This document shows, one piece after another, positions 41,800 to 51,882 of a DNA stretch of 64,000 bases; position 1 is the stretch's first letter; every line of letters starts with the position of its first letter. The position numbers and the translations under genes were made by a program. This DNA is from Sulfitobacter delicatus (lineage in GTDB: Bacteria; Pseudomonadota; Alphaproteobacteria; Rhodobacterales; Rhodobacteraceae). The DNA lies in contig NZ_FNBP01000009.1 of assembly GCF_900102535.1 (NCBI RefSeq), forward strand, positions 1 to 64,000, written 5' to 3'. The notes below the pieces were generated by a model, which saw only the letters and a list, made by a program, of their open reading frames with translations, ran no database searches and was not told where the DNA came from.

Positions 41800-43334
41800 G
41801 TCAGCAACTCCGGCATGTCGATGCCCGCGGCAGAAACGATATCTCCGAGGGCGATCATCGCGGCGGCCCGTTCCAGATCGGGGGCGAGATAGCGGTCTTC
41901 GCCCAGCGTTTCCACATCTTGCCGCACCCGTGCCACGACCCGCTGCAGCGTCTCGCTCGTGGCCAAGGGCGCACGGAAATCGATGCCCTGCGCGGCGCAG
42001 AGCAGTTCGACACCGAGGATACGGTTGAGGTTCTCGGTCATCGGCCCCAAGCGCCGCGCACCGTGGGCGGCCATGCTGACATGGTCCTCTTGGTTTGCGG
42101 AAGTCGGCGTGCTGTCGGTGACACATGGGTTGGCGAGATGTTTGTTCTCGCTCATCAGTGCGGCCGTTGTGACCTCGGCAATCATATAGCCAGAGTTCAG
42201 ACCGGGGTTGGGCGTGAGGAAGGACGGCAGGTTAAAGCTCAGTACAGGATCGACAATCAGTGCAACGCGGCGTTGCGCAATGGCCCCGATCTCGGCAATG
42301 GCAAGCGCGATCATATCGGCGGCGAAGCCCACTGGCTCCGCGTGGAAGTTGCCGCCCGAGACGATCACATCAGCATCAATCAGCACCAGCGGGTTGTCGG
42401 TCGCGGCATTGGCCTCAACCTCCAGCGTGCGGGCGGCCATGCGCAGCACGTCCATCGCGGCCCCCGTCACCTGCGGCTGGCAACGGATGCAGTAAGGGTC
42501 CTGCACGCGGGCGTCATCGACGACGTGGCTCTCGCGAATTTCCGATCCGGCCAGCAGCGCGCGCATGGTCTCGCCCGCCTCGATCTGGCCACGGTGGCCG
42601 CGCAGCGCGTGGATTTCGGGTTGCAGCGGCGCGGTGGAACCCATGATCGCGTCAGTCGATAGGGCCGAGGTCACCAGTGCCGAATGCGCCGCACGCCACG
42701 CGCCGAATAGCCCCGCTAGCGCGAAGGCGGTCGAGAATTGCGTGCCGTTAATCAGCGCCAAGCCTTCTTTTGGGCCAAACTCGATGGGCGTCAGTCCCGC
42801 AGCCTTCAGCGCTTCGCCGCCGGGCATGACCTTGCTCTCAAACTCTGCCTCGCCATGGCCCATCATCGCTGCGGCCATATGGGCCAGCGGGGCGAGATCA
42901 CCCGAGGCGCCGACAGAGCCTTGCGCCGGGATCACCGGGGTGACGCCTTTGGCGAGCATGTCTTCGAGCAGGGTCACAACCGCTAACCGCACGCCAGACG
43001 CGCCGCGTCCGAGGCTCAGCAGTTTGAGCGCCATCAGCAGCCGCGCATGGCGGCGCGGGATCGCGGGGCCGACGCCGCAGCAATGCGAGAGGATCAGGTT
43101 GCGTTGCAGGGTGGCTGTGTCCCCCGCCGCGATTTTTACCGAGGCGAGTTTGCCAAATCCGGTGTTCACGCCGTAGACGGCATCGCTGCCCGCCACAGCC
43201 TTGGCGATCCGCGCCTGCGCGCGCTGAATGTCAGGGTGGCAGGCGGGGTCCAACCGTACCGAGGCTTCGGTCCAATAGATCGCGGCCAGATCGTCCAAGG
43301 TGACGGCGCCGGGGGTGAGGGTCAGAGTGGTCAC
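41796..43334 (-). CDS. hutH: Histidine ammonia-lyase
   Basis: The first enzyme of histidine degradation (512 residues). ASGD in [15 protein letters not shown] is the Ala-Ser-Gly triad that cyclises to the MIO cofactor; [12 protein letters not shown] and [13 protein letters not shown] also match. The start is GTG at 43334 with GGAGGT upstream, overlapping the hutI stop by four bases (GTGA). Confidence 0.94.
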   Translation of the reverse strand: MTTLTLTPGAVTLDDLAAIYWTEASVRLDPACHPDIQRAQARIAKAVAGSDAVYGVNTGFGKLASVKIAAGDTATLQRNLILSHCCGVGPAIPRRHARLLMALKLLSLGRGASGVRLAVVTLLEDMLAKGVTPVIPAQGSVGASGDLAPLAHMAAAMMGHGEAEFESKVMPGGEALKAAGLTPIEFGPKEGLALINGTQFSTAFALAGLFGAWRAAHSALVTSALSTDAIMGSTAPLQPEIHALRGHRGQIEAGETMRALLAGSEIRESHVVDDARVQDPYCIRCQPQVTGAAMDVLRMAARTLEVEANAATDNPLVLIDADVIVSGGNFHAEPVGFAADMIALAIAEIGAIAQRRVALIVDPVLSFNLPSFLTPNPGLNSGYMIAEVTTAALMSENKHLANPCVTDSTPTSANQEDHVSMAAHGARRLGPMTENLNRILGVELLCAAQGIDFRAPLATSETLQRVVARVRQDVETLGEDRYLAPDLERAAAMIALGDIVSAAGIDMPELLT

Positions 43335-44542
43335 GCGGTACCTCCGAAAATGCGAGAGTGAAGCGGGTTGAAGCCGATGCGATAGGCCAGTTCCGCCGGG
43401 TGTTTGATGTCCCAAACCGCCATATCAGCGCGCATGCCGGGGGCGAGGGTGCCGCAATCGGTAAGGCCAAGCGCGCGGGCGGCATGCTGCGTGACGCCGC
43501 GCAGGGCTTCTTCGGGCGTCATGCGGAACAGGGTGCAGCCCATGTTCAGCGTCAGCAGCAGGGAGTTCAGCGGCGAAGAGCCGGGGTTGATATCCGTCGC
43601 CAGCGCCATCGGCACGCCATGTTCGCGCAGCAAAGCGATGGGCGGGGCCTGCGTCTCGCGCAGAGTGTAGAAAGCTCCGGGCAGGATCACTGCCAGGGTG
43701 CCGGCCTCGGCCATCGCTTTGACGCCGTCCTCGTCGAGATACTCGATATGATCCGCCGACATGGCACCATAAGAGGCCGCGAGCTTCGCGCCGCCGAGGT
43801 TCGACAACTGCTCGGCATGAAGTTTGACCGGCAGGCCCAATTCCTGCGCTACGTCGAAGACGCGGGCGATCTGAGCGGGTTGGAAAGCGATGCCCTCACA
43901 GAAGCCGTCAACCGCATCAACCAGCCTTTCGGCATGGGCAGCGCGCAGGGCGGGGATGCAGACCTCGTCAATATAGGCGTCGTCGCGTCCGGCATAGTCA
44001 GCCGGGGTGGCATGGGCGCCGAGGAAGGTGGTTTTCACGCGGATCGGGCGCTCCGCAGCGATGGCGCGGGCGGTGCGCAACATGCGCAGCTCGGTTTCAA
44101 TATCGAGGCCGTAACCTGATTTCACTTCGATGGTCGTCACGCCTTCGGCGATCAACACATCGACGCGGCGCAGGGCATCGGCAAGCAGCTCGTCTTCGCT
44201 GGCCGCCCGGGTCGCTTTGACGGTAGAGACAATGCCCCCGCCCGCGCGTGCGACTTCCTCATAGCTGGCACCGTTAAGCCGCATCTCGAACTCGACAGCA
44301 CGGTCGCCGCCGTGAACAATATGGGTGTGGCAGTCGATCAGGCCGGGGGTGACGAGGCGGCCTTCGAGACTGGAGCGGGGCAGGTCGCCATACGCGCTCG
44401 GCAAGTCAGCAGCGGGGCCGACCCATGCGATCCGCTCGTTCTCAACCGCAATGGCGGCATTTTCGATCAGGCCATAGGGGGCCGCTGCGTTCGCCATGGT
44501 CACGGCGTTTAGATCGACGAAAAGTTTGCTGTCTCCGGCCAT
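43331..44542 (-). CDS. hutI: Imidazolonepropionase
   Basis: The 403-residue amidohydrolase has the metal-binding [38 protein letters not shown] and [12 protein letters not shown] motifs. It opens imidazolonepropionate to formiminoglutamate. It is the first gene of the minus-strand hut operon. Its ATG is preferred at 44542 because the upstream extension is non-conserved and overlaps the operator. Confidence 0.94.
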   Translation of the reverse strand: MAGDSKLFVDLNAVTMANAAAPYGLIENAAIAVENERIAWVGPAADLPSAYGDLPRSSLEGRLVTPGLIDCHTHIVHGGDRAVEFEMRLNGASYEEVARAGGGIVSTVKATRAASEDELLADALRRVDVLIAEGVTTIEVKSGYGLDIETELRMLRTARAIAAERPIRVKTTFLGAHATPADYAGRDDAYIDEVCIPALRAAHAERLVDAVDGFCEGIAFQPAQIARVFDVAQELGLPVKLHAEQLSNLGGAKLAASYGAMSADHIEYLDEDGVKAMAEAGTLAVILPGAFYTLRETQAPPIALLREHGVPMALATDINPGSSPLNSLLLTLNMGCTLFRMTPEEALRGVTQHAARALGLTDCGTLAPGMRADMAVWDIKHPAELAYRIGFNPLHSRIFGGTA

Positions 44543-44592
44543 CTGCGTCCCTCTCCGCTCAAGATTTCGCTTTTCTGGTACGTTCAAACATG

Positions 44593-44612
44593 TTTTATGT
44601 CTATACATAAAA
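44593..44612. promoter_or_regulatory. Candidate HutC operator, palindrome TTTTATGT-CTAT-ACATAAAA
   Basis: Perfect 8-base inverted repeats with a 4-base centre lie between divergent hutI and hutF. The inner TGTCTATACA is the reverse complement of TGTATAGACA, close to the HutC consensus known for GntR/HutC repressors of histidine genes. No hutC gene is in the window. Confidence 0.65.
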
Positions 44613-44627
44613 GCAAGGGGTCGCAAA

Positions 44628-45986
44628 ATGATTTTTGCCAAACAAGCCAAACTGCCTAATGGCTGGGCGTCAAATGTGCGTCTTTCTGAGGCCGATGGTC
44701 GCATCACCCAGATTGAGGTCGATCAGTCACCTCAGGCTGGAGATGTGCAGATTGATACGCTGCTGCCCGCTCTCGCCAACCTGCACAGCCACAGCTTCCA
44801 GCGGGCCATGGCGGGGATGACGGAATACCGCATGAAGGGCAAAGACAGCTTTTGGACATGGCGCGAGCTTATGTATCGTTTCACCGACCACCTCAGCCCC
44901 GAGCAGGTCGAGGCGATCGCCGCCTTTGTGTTTTTGGAGATGCAAGAGGCGGGCTATGCAGGTGTGGGCGAGTTCCATTACCTGCATCACCAGCCCGGCG
45001 GCGCCCCTTATGACGACCTTGGTGAGTTGTCTGCCCGCATTGCAGCGGCTGCGGCCCAGACGGGTATTGGTCTGACCCATCTGCCGGTGCTCTACACTTA
45101 TGGCGGCGCAGGACAGCAGGCATTACAGGCCGGGCAGGCGCGCTTTGGCAATGAGGTTGATCGGTTCAACGCTTTGGTTGCACGGGCCAAGGTGGTGATC
45201 GCAGACCTGCCCGCCGACTGCCGTGTCGGCATTGCGCCGCATTCGCTGAGGGCAACGTCACCAGAAGACCTAAAGGCGGTATTGGCCGCCCATGAGGCGG
45301 GGCCGGTGCATATTCATATCGCGGAGCAGCCGAAGGAAGTCGCCGATATTAAAGAGTGGCTCGACGCGCGACCGGTGGAGTGGTTGCTGGCCAATGCCGA
45401 CGTTACGACAGACTGGTGCTTGATCCACGCGACACACATGACCGCAGATGAGACAGCGAACATGGCCCGATCTGGCGCTGTGGCGGGGCTTTGCCCGGTG
45501 ACGGAAGCCAACCTCGGGGATGGGCCATTCAATGGACCTGACTATTTGAACGCTGGTGGTGCGTTCGGTGTCGGGTCTGATTCCAATGTACTCATCTCGC
45601 TTACAGAAGAACTTCGCACATTGGAGTATTCGCAGCGCCTGCGGGATTTTGCACGCAATGTGATGGTCGTCGAGGAGGGTTCGGTGGGTGATACGCTATA
45701 CAGCGGTGCGGCGAAGGGCGGCGCACAGGCGCTCGGGCGCGATGCGGGCGAGATCGCAGCGGGCAACTGGGCTGATCTGGTGGCAGTGGACAGCGACGCC
45801 CCTGCGCTATGTGCGTTGCGCCAAGACCAGCTTTTGGACGGGCTTGTCTTTGCCGCAAAAGATACGGTCGTGACTGATGTCTGGTCCGCCGGGCGACACG
45901 CAGTGCAGTCCGGGCGTCACGTCAAACGGGATGAAATTACAGCCGCCTATCGCTCAGCAATGCAAAGCCTGACCGCGGCGCTCTGA
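44628..45986 (+). CDS. hutF: Formimidoylglutamate deiminase
   Basis: HutF removes ammonia from formiminoglutamate to give N-formylglutamate. The 452-residue amidohydrolase has [19 protein letters not shown] (metal His), [37 protein letters not shown] and [13 protein letters not shown]. The ATG at 44628 is preferred over the open upstream region. The gene is divergent from hutI across the palindrome and ends tail-to-tail with hutD with a 40-base overlap. Confidence 0.93.
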   Translation: MIFAKQAKLPNGWASNVRLSEADGRITQIEVDQSPQAGDVQIDTLLPALANLHSHSFQRAMAGMTEYRMKGKDSFWTWRELMYRFTDHLSPEQVEAIAAFVFLEMQEAGYAGVGEFHYLHHQPGGAPYDDLGELSARIAAAAAQTGIGLTHLPVLYTYGGAGQQALQAGQARFGNEVDRFNALVARAKVVIADLPADCRVGIAPHSLRATSPEDLKAVLAAHEAGPVHIHIAEQPKEVADIKEWLDARPVEWLLANADVTTDWCLIHATHMTADETANMARSGAVAGLCPVTEANLGDGPFNGPDYLNAGGAFGVGSDSNVLISLTEELRTLEYSQRLRDFARNVMVVEEGSVGDTLYSGAAKGGAQALGRDAGEIAAGNWADLVAVDSDAPALCALRQDQLLDGLVFAAKDTVVTDVWSAGRHAVQSGRHVKRDEITAAYRSAMQSLTAAL

Positions 45987-46534
45987 GCCAGATAGGTCAA
46001 TCGGACTTCTAACAAAGCGTCGCCGTCACCCAAGCTGACTTTGGGGGCGGTCTGTTCGTAAAAAGCGGTGTCTCCGATGTGGAGCACAGTCGTGTCGACG
46101 GTTGGACTGCCCAATAAGGCATGAAGGGCGATCAGCCCATTCACCGGCTCTGCAATGTTGCGGTCCATCGGGCCATCAAGTCTGAAGACATCTCCCTCGC
46201 AGATGGTGGGATCAAACATCAGATTGAGATCGAACAAAGGGCCGTCTTTTAGATGTGCTTCTACTTGCAGGCCGCCGTCGAAGCGGACCGGCTCTCCGGG
46301 TTTGGCGGTGAATGTCTGGTTTGACGCGTGCAGTGTCATGGAGCCGCCGGACAAGACGGTCAGTATCCGCACCATCCCCGCGAAGTCTGAGAATGGGCCG
46401 TCCTGCGCCACATCGGCAAGGCTGAGCGTCCATGCAGTGCCATCCTCGCCTGACCCAATAGCAATGCGCCGTGTGGTGCCGCCGCCGTTTTTCCAAGGGG
46501 TGTCCACCAGTTCAGAACGCCTTATCAGCTGCAT
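45947..46534 (-). CDS. hutD: HutD-family protein
   Basis: This cupin-fold protein (195 residues from ATG 46534, after GAGAGG) starts MQLIRRSELVDTPWKNGGGTTR, the HutD signature. It contains WTLSLADVAQDGPFSDFAG and RFDGGLQVEAHL. HutD is thought to moderate histidine catabolism, possibly by binding formylglutamate. Its 3' end overlaps the hutF 3' end by 40 bases. Confidence 0.85.
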   Translation of the reverse strand: MQLIRRSELVDTPWKNGGGTTRRIAIGSGEDGTAWTLSLADVAQDGPFSDFAGMVRILTVLSGGSMTLHASNQTFTAKPGEPVRFDGGLQVEAHLKDGPLFDLNLMFDPTICEGDVFRLDGPMDRNIAEPVNGLIALHALLGSPTVDTTVLHIGDTAFYEQTAPKVSLGDGDALLEVRLTYLAQSAAVRLCIAER

Positions 46535-46606
46535 CGCATATCCTCTCACGGTTCATTTGCTAGAGGCTGGGTCAGCCTCGCCGCTTTTGATGCCAGCAAT
46601 AGACGT

Positions 46607-47530
46607 TTAGCGCCACGGCCCCGCGTCGCCTTTTCGTCCCGTTTTAGGAATGCGGCTGCGTGTTGTCTGCACTGTCGGTTGTGCAGGCTTTGCGCGGCTG
46701 CTTCCAGCCATGGCACGCAAGGCCGCGACGCGGTTTTCCGTTGCCGGGTGGGTCGCGAAGAGTGCGTCGCGCTTATGGGCGTGCAGTGGGTTGATAATAA
46801 ACATATGCGCCGTGGCCGGGTTGCGCTCAGCTGCGTGGTTGTCGATCTGCGCGGCACCCATTGCGATTTTTTCTAGGGCTGAGGCCAGCCAAAGCGGTTC
46901 GCCGCAAATCTCTGCGCCCGCCTTATCGGCGGCATATTCGCGGGTCCGGCTGATCGCCATCTGGACCAGCGCCGCGGCCATTGGGGCGAGGAACATCATC
47001 AGAAGCGTGCCGACGAGACCCAGGCGCTCGCGCGAGCCGCCAAAGAACAGCGCGAAGTTCGCCAGCATAGAGATCGCACCGGCAAAGGTCGCCGTGACGG
47101 TCATAATGGCGGTGTCATGGTTTCGGATATGCGCCAGCTCGTGGGCGATGACGCCGGCCAGTTCCTCGCGGCTTAGGCTGCGCATCAGACCTGCTGTAAC
47201 CGCAACAGCCGCATTGGCCGGATTGCGTCCGGTGGCAAATGCGTTGGGCTGCGGGGTGTCGATCAAATAGACTTTCGGCTCGGGAAGCCCTGCGTTGCGC
47301 GCCAGTTCGGCGGTCATCGCGTAGAGCCCTGCGCGATCACCGGGGGAGACCGGCTGCGCGTTGTGCATTTTCAGCACCATCCGGTCGGAGTTCCACCAGG
47401 TAAATGCGTTCATCCCCGCCGCCACGACCAGCGCAATCAGCGCGCCGCCCGTACCGCCGATCAGATAACCAACACCCATGAACAAGGCGGTCATTGCCGC
47501 CATCAGCATCGCTGTCTTTACATAGCCCAT
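46607..47530 (-). CDS. htpX: HtpX-like membrane zinc metalloprotease
   Basis: The 307-residue protein has two N-terminal helices ([20 protein letters not shown] and [17 protein letters not shown]), the zinc-binding HELAH (about residue 130), further helices, and the third zinc ligand in [11 protein letters not shown]. HtpX degrades misfolded membrane proteins together with FtsH. The C-terminal extension ([20 protein letters not shown]) is unlike E. coli HtpX but typical of alphaproteobacterial forms. Confidence 0.92.
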   Translation of the reverse strand: MGYVKTAMLMAAMTALFMGVGYLIGGTGGALIALVVAAGMNAFTWWNSDRMVLKMHNAQPVSPGDRAGLYAMTAELARNAGLPEPKVYLIDTPQPNAFATGRNPANAAVAVTAGLMRSLSREELAGVIAHELAHIRNHDTAIMTVTATFAGAISMLANFALFFGGSRERLGLVGTLLMMFLAPMAAALVQMAISRTREYAADKAGAEICGEPLWLASALEKIAMGAAQIDNHAAERNPATAHMFIINPLHAHKRDALFATHPATENRVAALRAMAGSSRAKPAQPTVQTTRSRIPKTGRKGDAGPWR

Positions 47531-47610
47531 CTTGGTCTTCCGAATTAAACGAGGTCTCCAGAAAATATGGGGTGGTTTCGGGGCGGTGCAAGGTTGGTGC
47601 CGGTGCCGTA

Positions 47611-48279
47611 TTACGAAGCGTCGCTGTCAGCCGAGGGCGGATGAAGGCGCAGAAAGCTATCCTCGCCCGCCAGAACGTAGCGCAGCAGCAACAACTCCAC
47701 CGCGGCTGCATCGCGGGCTTCAAGGGCTTGAAGCAGGCGACGTTGAAGGTCGACCAGGGTCCGATGTGCTTCGGCGTCGCGCAGGGTTGCCATGCGGACG
47801 GCTTGGATTTGCGCCATGTAGCGCAAGATCGTATCCCGTAGCTCTTTGTTCGGAACGGCCATGATCCATGTGCGCCGGATATCTTCCGACGCGGCAAAAA
47901 GGGTTTCGATCTCCCCGGTCTCCAAGGTCTGTTCGGCCCGGGCCACCGCATCGCGCAGCCGGGTCAGGTCGTTTTCCGTCAATCGGGCCGTGGCCAGCGC
48001 AGCCGCGCGGGGTTCCAGCAGCCGACGCAATTCGAAAATTTCGCGAATCTGACGGGTGTCGAGGTTCGGCAGGGTGAAGCCGCGGGTGGTGCTGTCGAGA
48101 TAGCCTTCGTGGGTCAGCCGCATCAGCGCGTCCCGTACCGGCATCCGCGAGACGTTGAACTCCGCCGCGACGGCAGTGTCCACAAGCCGGACGTCCGGGC
48201 CGATCTCCCCTCGCTGAATGCGACCGAGGAAAATGTCGTAGATCTGATCTTTCATATGGCGCTTTGGTGTGTCGGTCAT
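47611..48279 (-). CDS. GntR-family transcriptional regulator, FCD type
   Basis: The 222-residue regulator has a winged HTH ([25 protein letters not shown]) and an all-helical FCD ligand domain ([19 protein letters not shown]... and an Asp/His metal-site arrangement). FCD regulators bind small carboxylates or amino acids. It is divergent from the ABC binding-protein gene at 48453 and is its likely regulator. It is not HutC, which has a UTRA domain. Confidence 0.85.
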   Translation of the reverse strand: MTDTPKRHMKDQIYDIFLGRIQRGEIGPDVRLVDTAVAAEFNVSRMPVRDALMRLTHEGYLDSTTRGFTLPNLDTRQIREIFELRRLLEPRAAALATARLTENDLTRLRDAVARAEQTLETGEIETLFAASEDIRRTWIMAVPNKELRDTILRYMAQIQAVRMATLRDAEAHRTLVDLQRRLLQALEARDAAAVELLLLRYVLAGEDSFLRLHPPSADSDAS

Positions 48280-48355
48280 GAATCAATGCCTTAAAAGTAT
48301 GCAGTTTAGGCGGGAGTTTGACGCAGTAAACGCATGATAACCAGCCTATATCGCA

Positions 48356-48361
48356 TATAAT
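48356..48361 (+). promoter_or_regulatory. Candidate -10 box TATAAT upstream of ABC binding-protein gene
   Basis: A perfect TATAAT lies 92 bases before the start codon at 48453, in the region shared with the divergent GntR gene. The -35 region is weak (CATGAT), which would fit regulation by the GntR protein. The palindromic GTATAC at 48387-48392 is a possible operator core. Confidence 0.35.
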
Positions 48362-48452
48362 GAAAACATTTTCGTTGTGTTTGTATACGGAAGCTGGCAG
48401 CCATATGGCGGATGCCGCCGCGTCAGGCGTTGGCAATCACAGGGAGATAAAA

Positions 48453-49262
48453 ATGAAAACCAAGAAAAATTTTCTGGCCGGTCTCGCGATTGCGGCCTTT
48501 GCGACGGTGACGGGCGCAGCGGCGATGGCCCAGGATGTCCTCAAGATCGGTTCTTATCCGGCGAACCCGCCATGGGAGTTTAAGAACGAGGCTGGCGAGT
48601 TTGAGGGCTTTGAGGTCGATATCATTAATGAGATCGCCAGCCGCCTTGGCATGACCACCGAGATCAATGGTTTGGACTTTCGTGCGCTTTTCGTTGCCAC
48701 GGCCTCGCGCCGGGTGGATGCTGTCATCTCGTCGCTGACGATCACCAACGAACGGCTCGAAGCACAGTCCTTCACGCAGCCCTATTTCTCGGGTGCATTG
48801 GGTGTCGGGACCAAAACCGACGCGGGCATCAGCGACCTGTCGGGGCTGGAAGGCAAGCGCGTCGGGTCGATCGCTACGTCGTTTCCCGAAAACTGGCTGA
48901 AAGAGCGCGAAGGCGAGCTGGGCTACAAGTCCTACTCCAGCTACGACACCACGGCCAATATGCTGACCGACCTGCGCAGTGGCCGGATCGATGCCGCCGT
49001 GAACGACATTGTCAGCCTGCGCTATGCTTTTGCTCAGCCGACGATGCAGGAGCTTCAGGTTTCGGTGGAAATTCCCACCGGCGATAAATTCGCGATCATG
49101 ATGCCCAAAGGCTCTGAACGGCTGGAAGCCTTCAACGATGCAATTTCGGCGATGAAGGAAGACGGCACGATGGCGACGCTTTACGAAAAGTGGCTCGGCG
49201 TCGCGCCGGAAGAGGGCAGCCTCGCTGTGACCCCGCTGCCGGTGCCGACCTCGGCCGACTGA
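48453..49262 (+). CDS. ABC transporter periplasmic binding protein, amino-acid type
   Basis: The ATG at 48453 follows AGGGAGA and starts a signal peptide (MKTKKNFLAGLAIAAFATVT...AMAQD). The 269-residue product is a family 3 solute-binding protein: IGSYPANPPWEFKNEAGEFE, GFEVDIINEIASRLGM, DAVISSLTITNERL and GKRVGSIATSFPENW. It binds an unknown polar amino acid or related compound. It is the first gene after the GntR regulator and is followed by its permease gene. Confidence 0.88.
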   Translation: MKTKKNFLAGLAIAAFATVTGAAAMAQDVLKIGSYPANPPWEFKNEAGEFEGFEVDIINEIASRLGMTTEINGLDFRALFVATASRRVDAVISSLTITNERLEAQSFTQPYFSGALGVGTKTDAGISDLSGLEGKRVGSIATSFPENWLKEREGELGYKSYSSYDTTANMLTDLRSGRIDAAVNDIVSLRYAFAQPTMQELQVSVEIPTGDKFAIMMPKGSERLEAFNDAISAMKEDGTMATLYEKWLGVAPEEGSLAVTPLPVPTSAD

Positions 49263-49327
49263 TCCGGCTAGGCTGCAGACCGGAGCCTCCGGTTTGCGGC
49301 CTTACCTTCTACCCCAGGGAGTCCAGC

Positions 49328-49999
49328 ATGGAAATCTTCGACATCTTCTTCAATCTGGACGTTATGCGCCGCGCGTTCCCGATCCTGATGCGCGGGCTGG
49401 TGAACACAATTCTTCTGGGGTTCGCGGCGATCTTCTTTGGCGGCATCCTCGGGGTGCTGGTCTGTCTTGTCCGGCTCTATGCGCTCAAGCCGTTCCGACT
49501 GCTCGCGGTGCTCTACACCGACATCTTTCGGGCCATTCCGGTGTTGGTTGTCCTGATCCTCGTCTACTACGCCTTGCCCTTTGCCGGGATCGTGTTCTCC
49601 TCCTTTGTAGCGGCGACGATTGCGCTGGCATTGGTACTGGCGGCCTACACGGCTGAGGTTGTGCGTGCCGGGATCGAAGCCGTGCCGCGGGGCCAGTTTG
49701 AGGCCTGCGATGCGCTCGGCCTGTCATTCTTTACCACCATGCGCAAAGTCATCCTGCCGCAGGCTTTTCGCATGATGATCCCGCCCTTGGCCTCCTATGC
49801 GGTGGCAATCATGAAGGACACCTCGCTGGCCTCTGTAGTGGCAATGGACGACCTGCTGAAACAGGCGACCGACGCCCAAGCGCTCTTTGCCAATCCGACC
49901 CCGCTGCTGCTGGCTGCGCTGATCTATATCGCGATCCTATGGCCTATGGTGCGCTTCACCGGCTGGCTCGAGCAGCATTTTAAACGTGGCTACCGCTAA
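49328..49999 (+). CDS. ABC transporter permease, amino-acid type
   Basis: The 223-residue permease (ATG 49328 after CCAGGGAG) has five helices and the coupling loop VPRGQFEACDALGLSFFTTMRKVILPQAFRMM of the GlnP/HisM family. It should form a homodimer with the binding protein encoded upstream. No ATPase gene is present between it and the aminotransferase; the nearest amino-acid-type ATPase in the window is bztD. Confidence 0.88.
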   Translation: MEIFDIFFNLDVMRRAFPILMRGLVNTILLGFAAIFFGGILGVLVCLVRLYALKPFRLLAVLYTDIFRAIPVLVVLILVYYALPFAGIVFSSFVAATIALALVLAAYTAEVVRAGIEAVPRGQFEACDALGLSFFTTMRKVILPQAFRMMIPPLASYAVAIMKDTSLASVVAMDDLLKQATDAQALFANPTPLLLAALIYIAILWPMVRFTGWLEQHFKRGYR

Positions 50000-50071
50000 G
50001 ACGTCACACTCTTACATTCATAACGCGACACCCCCGCGCCCGGCGCGGCACGAAAACTATCGGAGATTACA

Positions 50072-51211
50072 ATGTCCACAGAAACGGAAACGGGCGACGC
50101 CTATCTCCTTTATCATTCCATCGGTCAATACGCGGGCAAGCGCGACGACATGCTGGCCGGCATGACCGAGTTCACTGACGTCTGGGCTGCGGCCAATGGC
50201 GATCAGTGGAACGAGGTCTTGCCAAAACGGCAGGAGTTCATCGATCTTTGGGCCGAGCTGATCGGCGCCCCAAGGGGCACGGTCACCACTACTGAAAGCG
50301 TCACAACAGGCTTGATGACAGTGATCGGCGCGCTCCCCGAAGACACGCTGCGCGGCAAAAAGGTTTTGGTGGCGGAGGACGGTTTCCCCTCGCTGCACTT
50401 CCTGTTGACGGGTCTGTCTAAACGCTTTGGCTTCACGCTGGCGACGGTGCCGATCCGGCAGGGCGGTCATTGGGTCGAGGCCGAAGACATCATTGCCCAT
50501 TGGGACGAAGAAGTGGCCCTCGCGTTGCTCACATGGGTCAGTTCCACGACCTCGCACCGCTTGGATATTCCGCAACTGGTCGCGCATGGGCGCAAGATGG
50601 GCTCGCTCATCGGGGTGGATATGACACAAGGCGTGGGTCTGCTGCCCTATGACGTTACAGAGCCGCGGGTAGACTTCGCCCTGTCGACCAGCCTCAAATG
50701 GATGTGCGGCACGCCCGGGGCGGGGATCGTCTATATGGATGCCGACCTGATTCAGCGATGTGAGCCCGAGATGCGCGGCTGGTTCTCGCAGAGCAACCCC
50801 TTTTCATGGGCGCTCGATGCATTTGAGTTTGCCGGTGATATTCGCCGGTTGGACAGTGGCACGCCCTCGACAGTCTCTGCTGTCGCGAGCCTCCCAGCAA
50901 TGCGCTGGCGGATGGGGCAGGACACGCAGGCGCTTGTGAAGCACAATCGAAAGCTGACGTTGCAACTGCAAGCGGGGCTGGAAGATATGGGGCTGAGTTT
51001 GGCCACCCCTGCCGATCCGGACGCGCGCGGCGGCAGTTTGATGGTGGTGCTGCCGGATCACGTGGTGGCTTCTGATGTGGTCACGCAGCTGGCTGTTCTG
51101 GATATCTACATGGACAACCGCAGCCAGACCCTGCGCATGTCGCCGGGCGTTTTGACGACGGAAGCCGGCATCGACCGGACGCTCGCGGCACTTCGCGCGA
51201 TGTTAGTCTAG
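50072..51211 (+). CDS. Class V aminotransferase/kynureninase-like PLP enzyme
   Basis: The 379-residue protein shows the class V pattern: TTTESVTTGLMTVIGAL early, VEAEDIIAHWDEEVAL, a PLP pocket LIGVDMTQGVGLLPYD (Asp near the pyridine N) and the PLP Lys in STSLKWMCGTPGAG. The GTPG loop resembles kynureninase and selenocysteine lyase families. The substrate is probably related to the amino acid imported by the ABC genes just upstream. Its stop shares two bases with the opposing cbiZ stop. Confidence 0.82.
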   Translation: MSTETETGDAYLLYHSIGQYAGKRDDMLAGMTEFTDVWAAANGDQWNEVLPKRQEFIDLWAELIGAPRGTVTTTESVTTGLMTVIGALPEDTLRGKKVLVAEDGFPSLHFLLTGLSKRFGFTLATVPIRQGGHWVEAEDIIAHWDEEVALALLTWVSSTTSHRLDIPQLVAHGRKMGSLIGVDMTQGVGLLPYDVTEPRVDFALSTSLKWMCGTPGAGIVYMDADLIQRCEPEMRGWFSQSNPFSWALDAFEFAGDIRRLDSGTPSTVSAVASLPAMRWRMGQDTQALVKHNRKLTLQLQAGLEDMGLSLATPADPDARGGSLMVVLPDHVVASDVVTQLAVLDIYMDNRSQTLRMSPGVLTTEAGIDRTLAALRAMLV

Positions 51212-51882
51212 CGGGCGGGAGCGGGGGAAGCCATTCTGTCCGCGCCATATTCCACAACCCAGGCATTCGCGCCCTCACTGGTCGCGGCATAGACCGCCGC
51301 GCCAAGGGCTTCGCCGACTTCCGTGTGTAGCCCTGCATAGTCCGCTGCTCCGGCGGGGGCAGCGACGGCGATACAGTCCGTCCCGGTTCCGGTGGCAAGG
51401 CCCGAAGGAAGGTGAAAACCGCTGTCGATCACTGCGGCGGTGCGGGCTTGGGTCGCGATGCTAAGGGCTTCGATCAGCCCGGTTTGTGACAGCGCGTGGT
51501 CTAGCCGTACTGCAACATTGATCGTGCCCCAGTCCTGCCCGCGTCGATCAATCCGGTGGCCCACGCGTTCGGCGTTCGACAGGCCCACTGTGGCCACGGC
51601 GTGGGCCGTGATGCTGTCCACCTGCGCCCGCGCTTGCGTGAAACGTGAAACATCGCGGGAGGTCAGGAAGGCGACGCTTGCCGTTTCACCCTGCGATTTC
51701 AGTTCGCGGGCGAACCAGTCGTGCACGTCCAGATCCTCGGGCAAGTCAGCATTGCGCACCTCGCGCCAAATAATCCGGCTGGCCGTAACAAAACCGGGAC
51801 GGTTAATGGCCCAACTGAGTACCTGCATCTCTCGCCCAAGGTCGAACGTCAGCCAAGGCCGCGCCAACTGCACCGTGCTCAT
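51208..51882 (-). CDS. cbiZ: Adenosylcobinamide amidohydrolase CbiZ
   Basis: The 224-residue enzyme removes the aminopropanol tail from (pseudo)cobinamides for corrinoid salvage. The blocks AVATVGLSNAERVGH, INVAVRLDHALSQTGLIEAL, TATGTGTDCIAVAAP-like (SGLATGTGTDCIAVAAPAG) and GAAVYAATSEG are typical. It is the last gene of the btu operon and overlaps the ATPase gene. Confidence 0.9.
   Translation of the reverse strand: MSTVQLARPWLTFDLGREMQVLSWAINRPGFVTASRIIWREVRNADLPEDLDVHDWFARELKSQGETASVAFLTSRDVSRFTQARAQVDSITAHAVATVGLSNAERVGHRIDRRGQDWGTINVAVRLDHALSQTGLIEALSIATQARTAAVIDSGFHLPSGLATGTGTDCIAVAAPAGAADYAGLHTEVGEALGAAVYAATSEGANAWVVEYGADRMASPAPAR

Noticed and set aside
47611-48279. The GntR gene as hutC, the histidine repressor
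   Set aside because: The ligand domain is all-helical FCD, whereas HutC has a UTRA domain, and the gene is divergent from an ABC operon instead.
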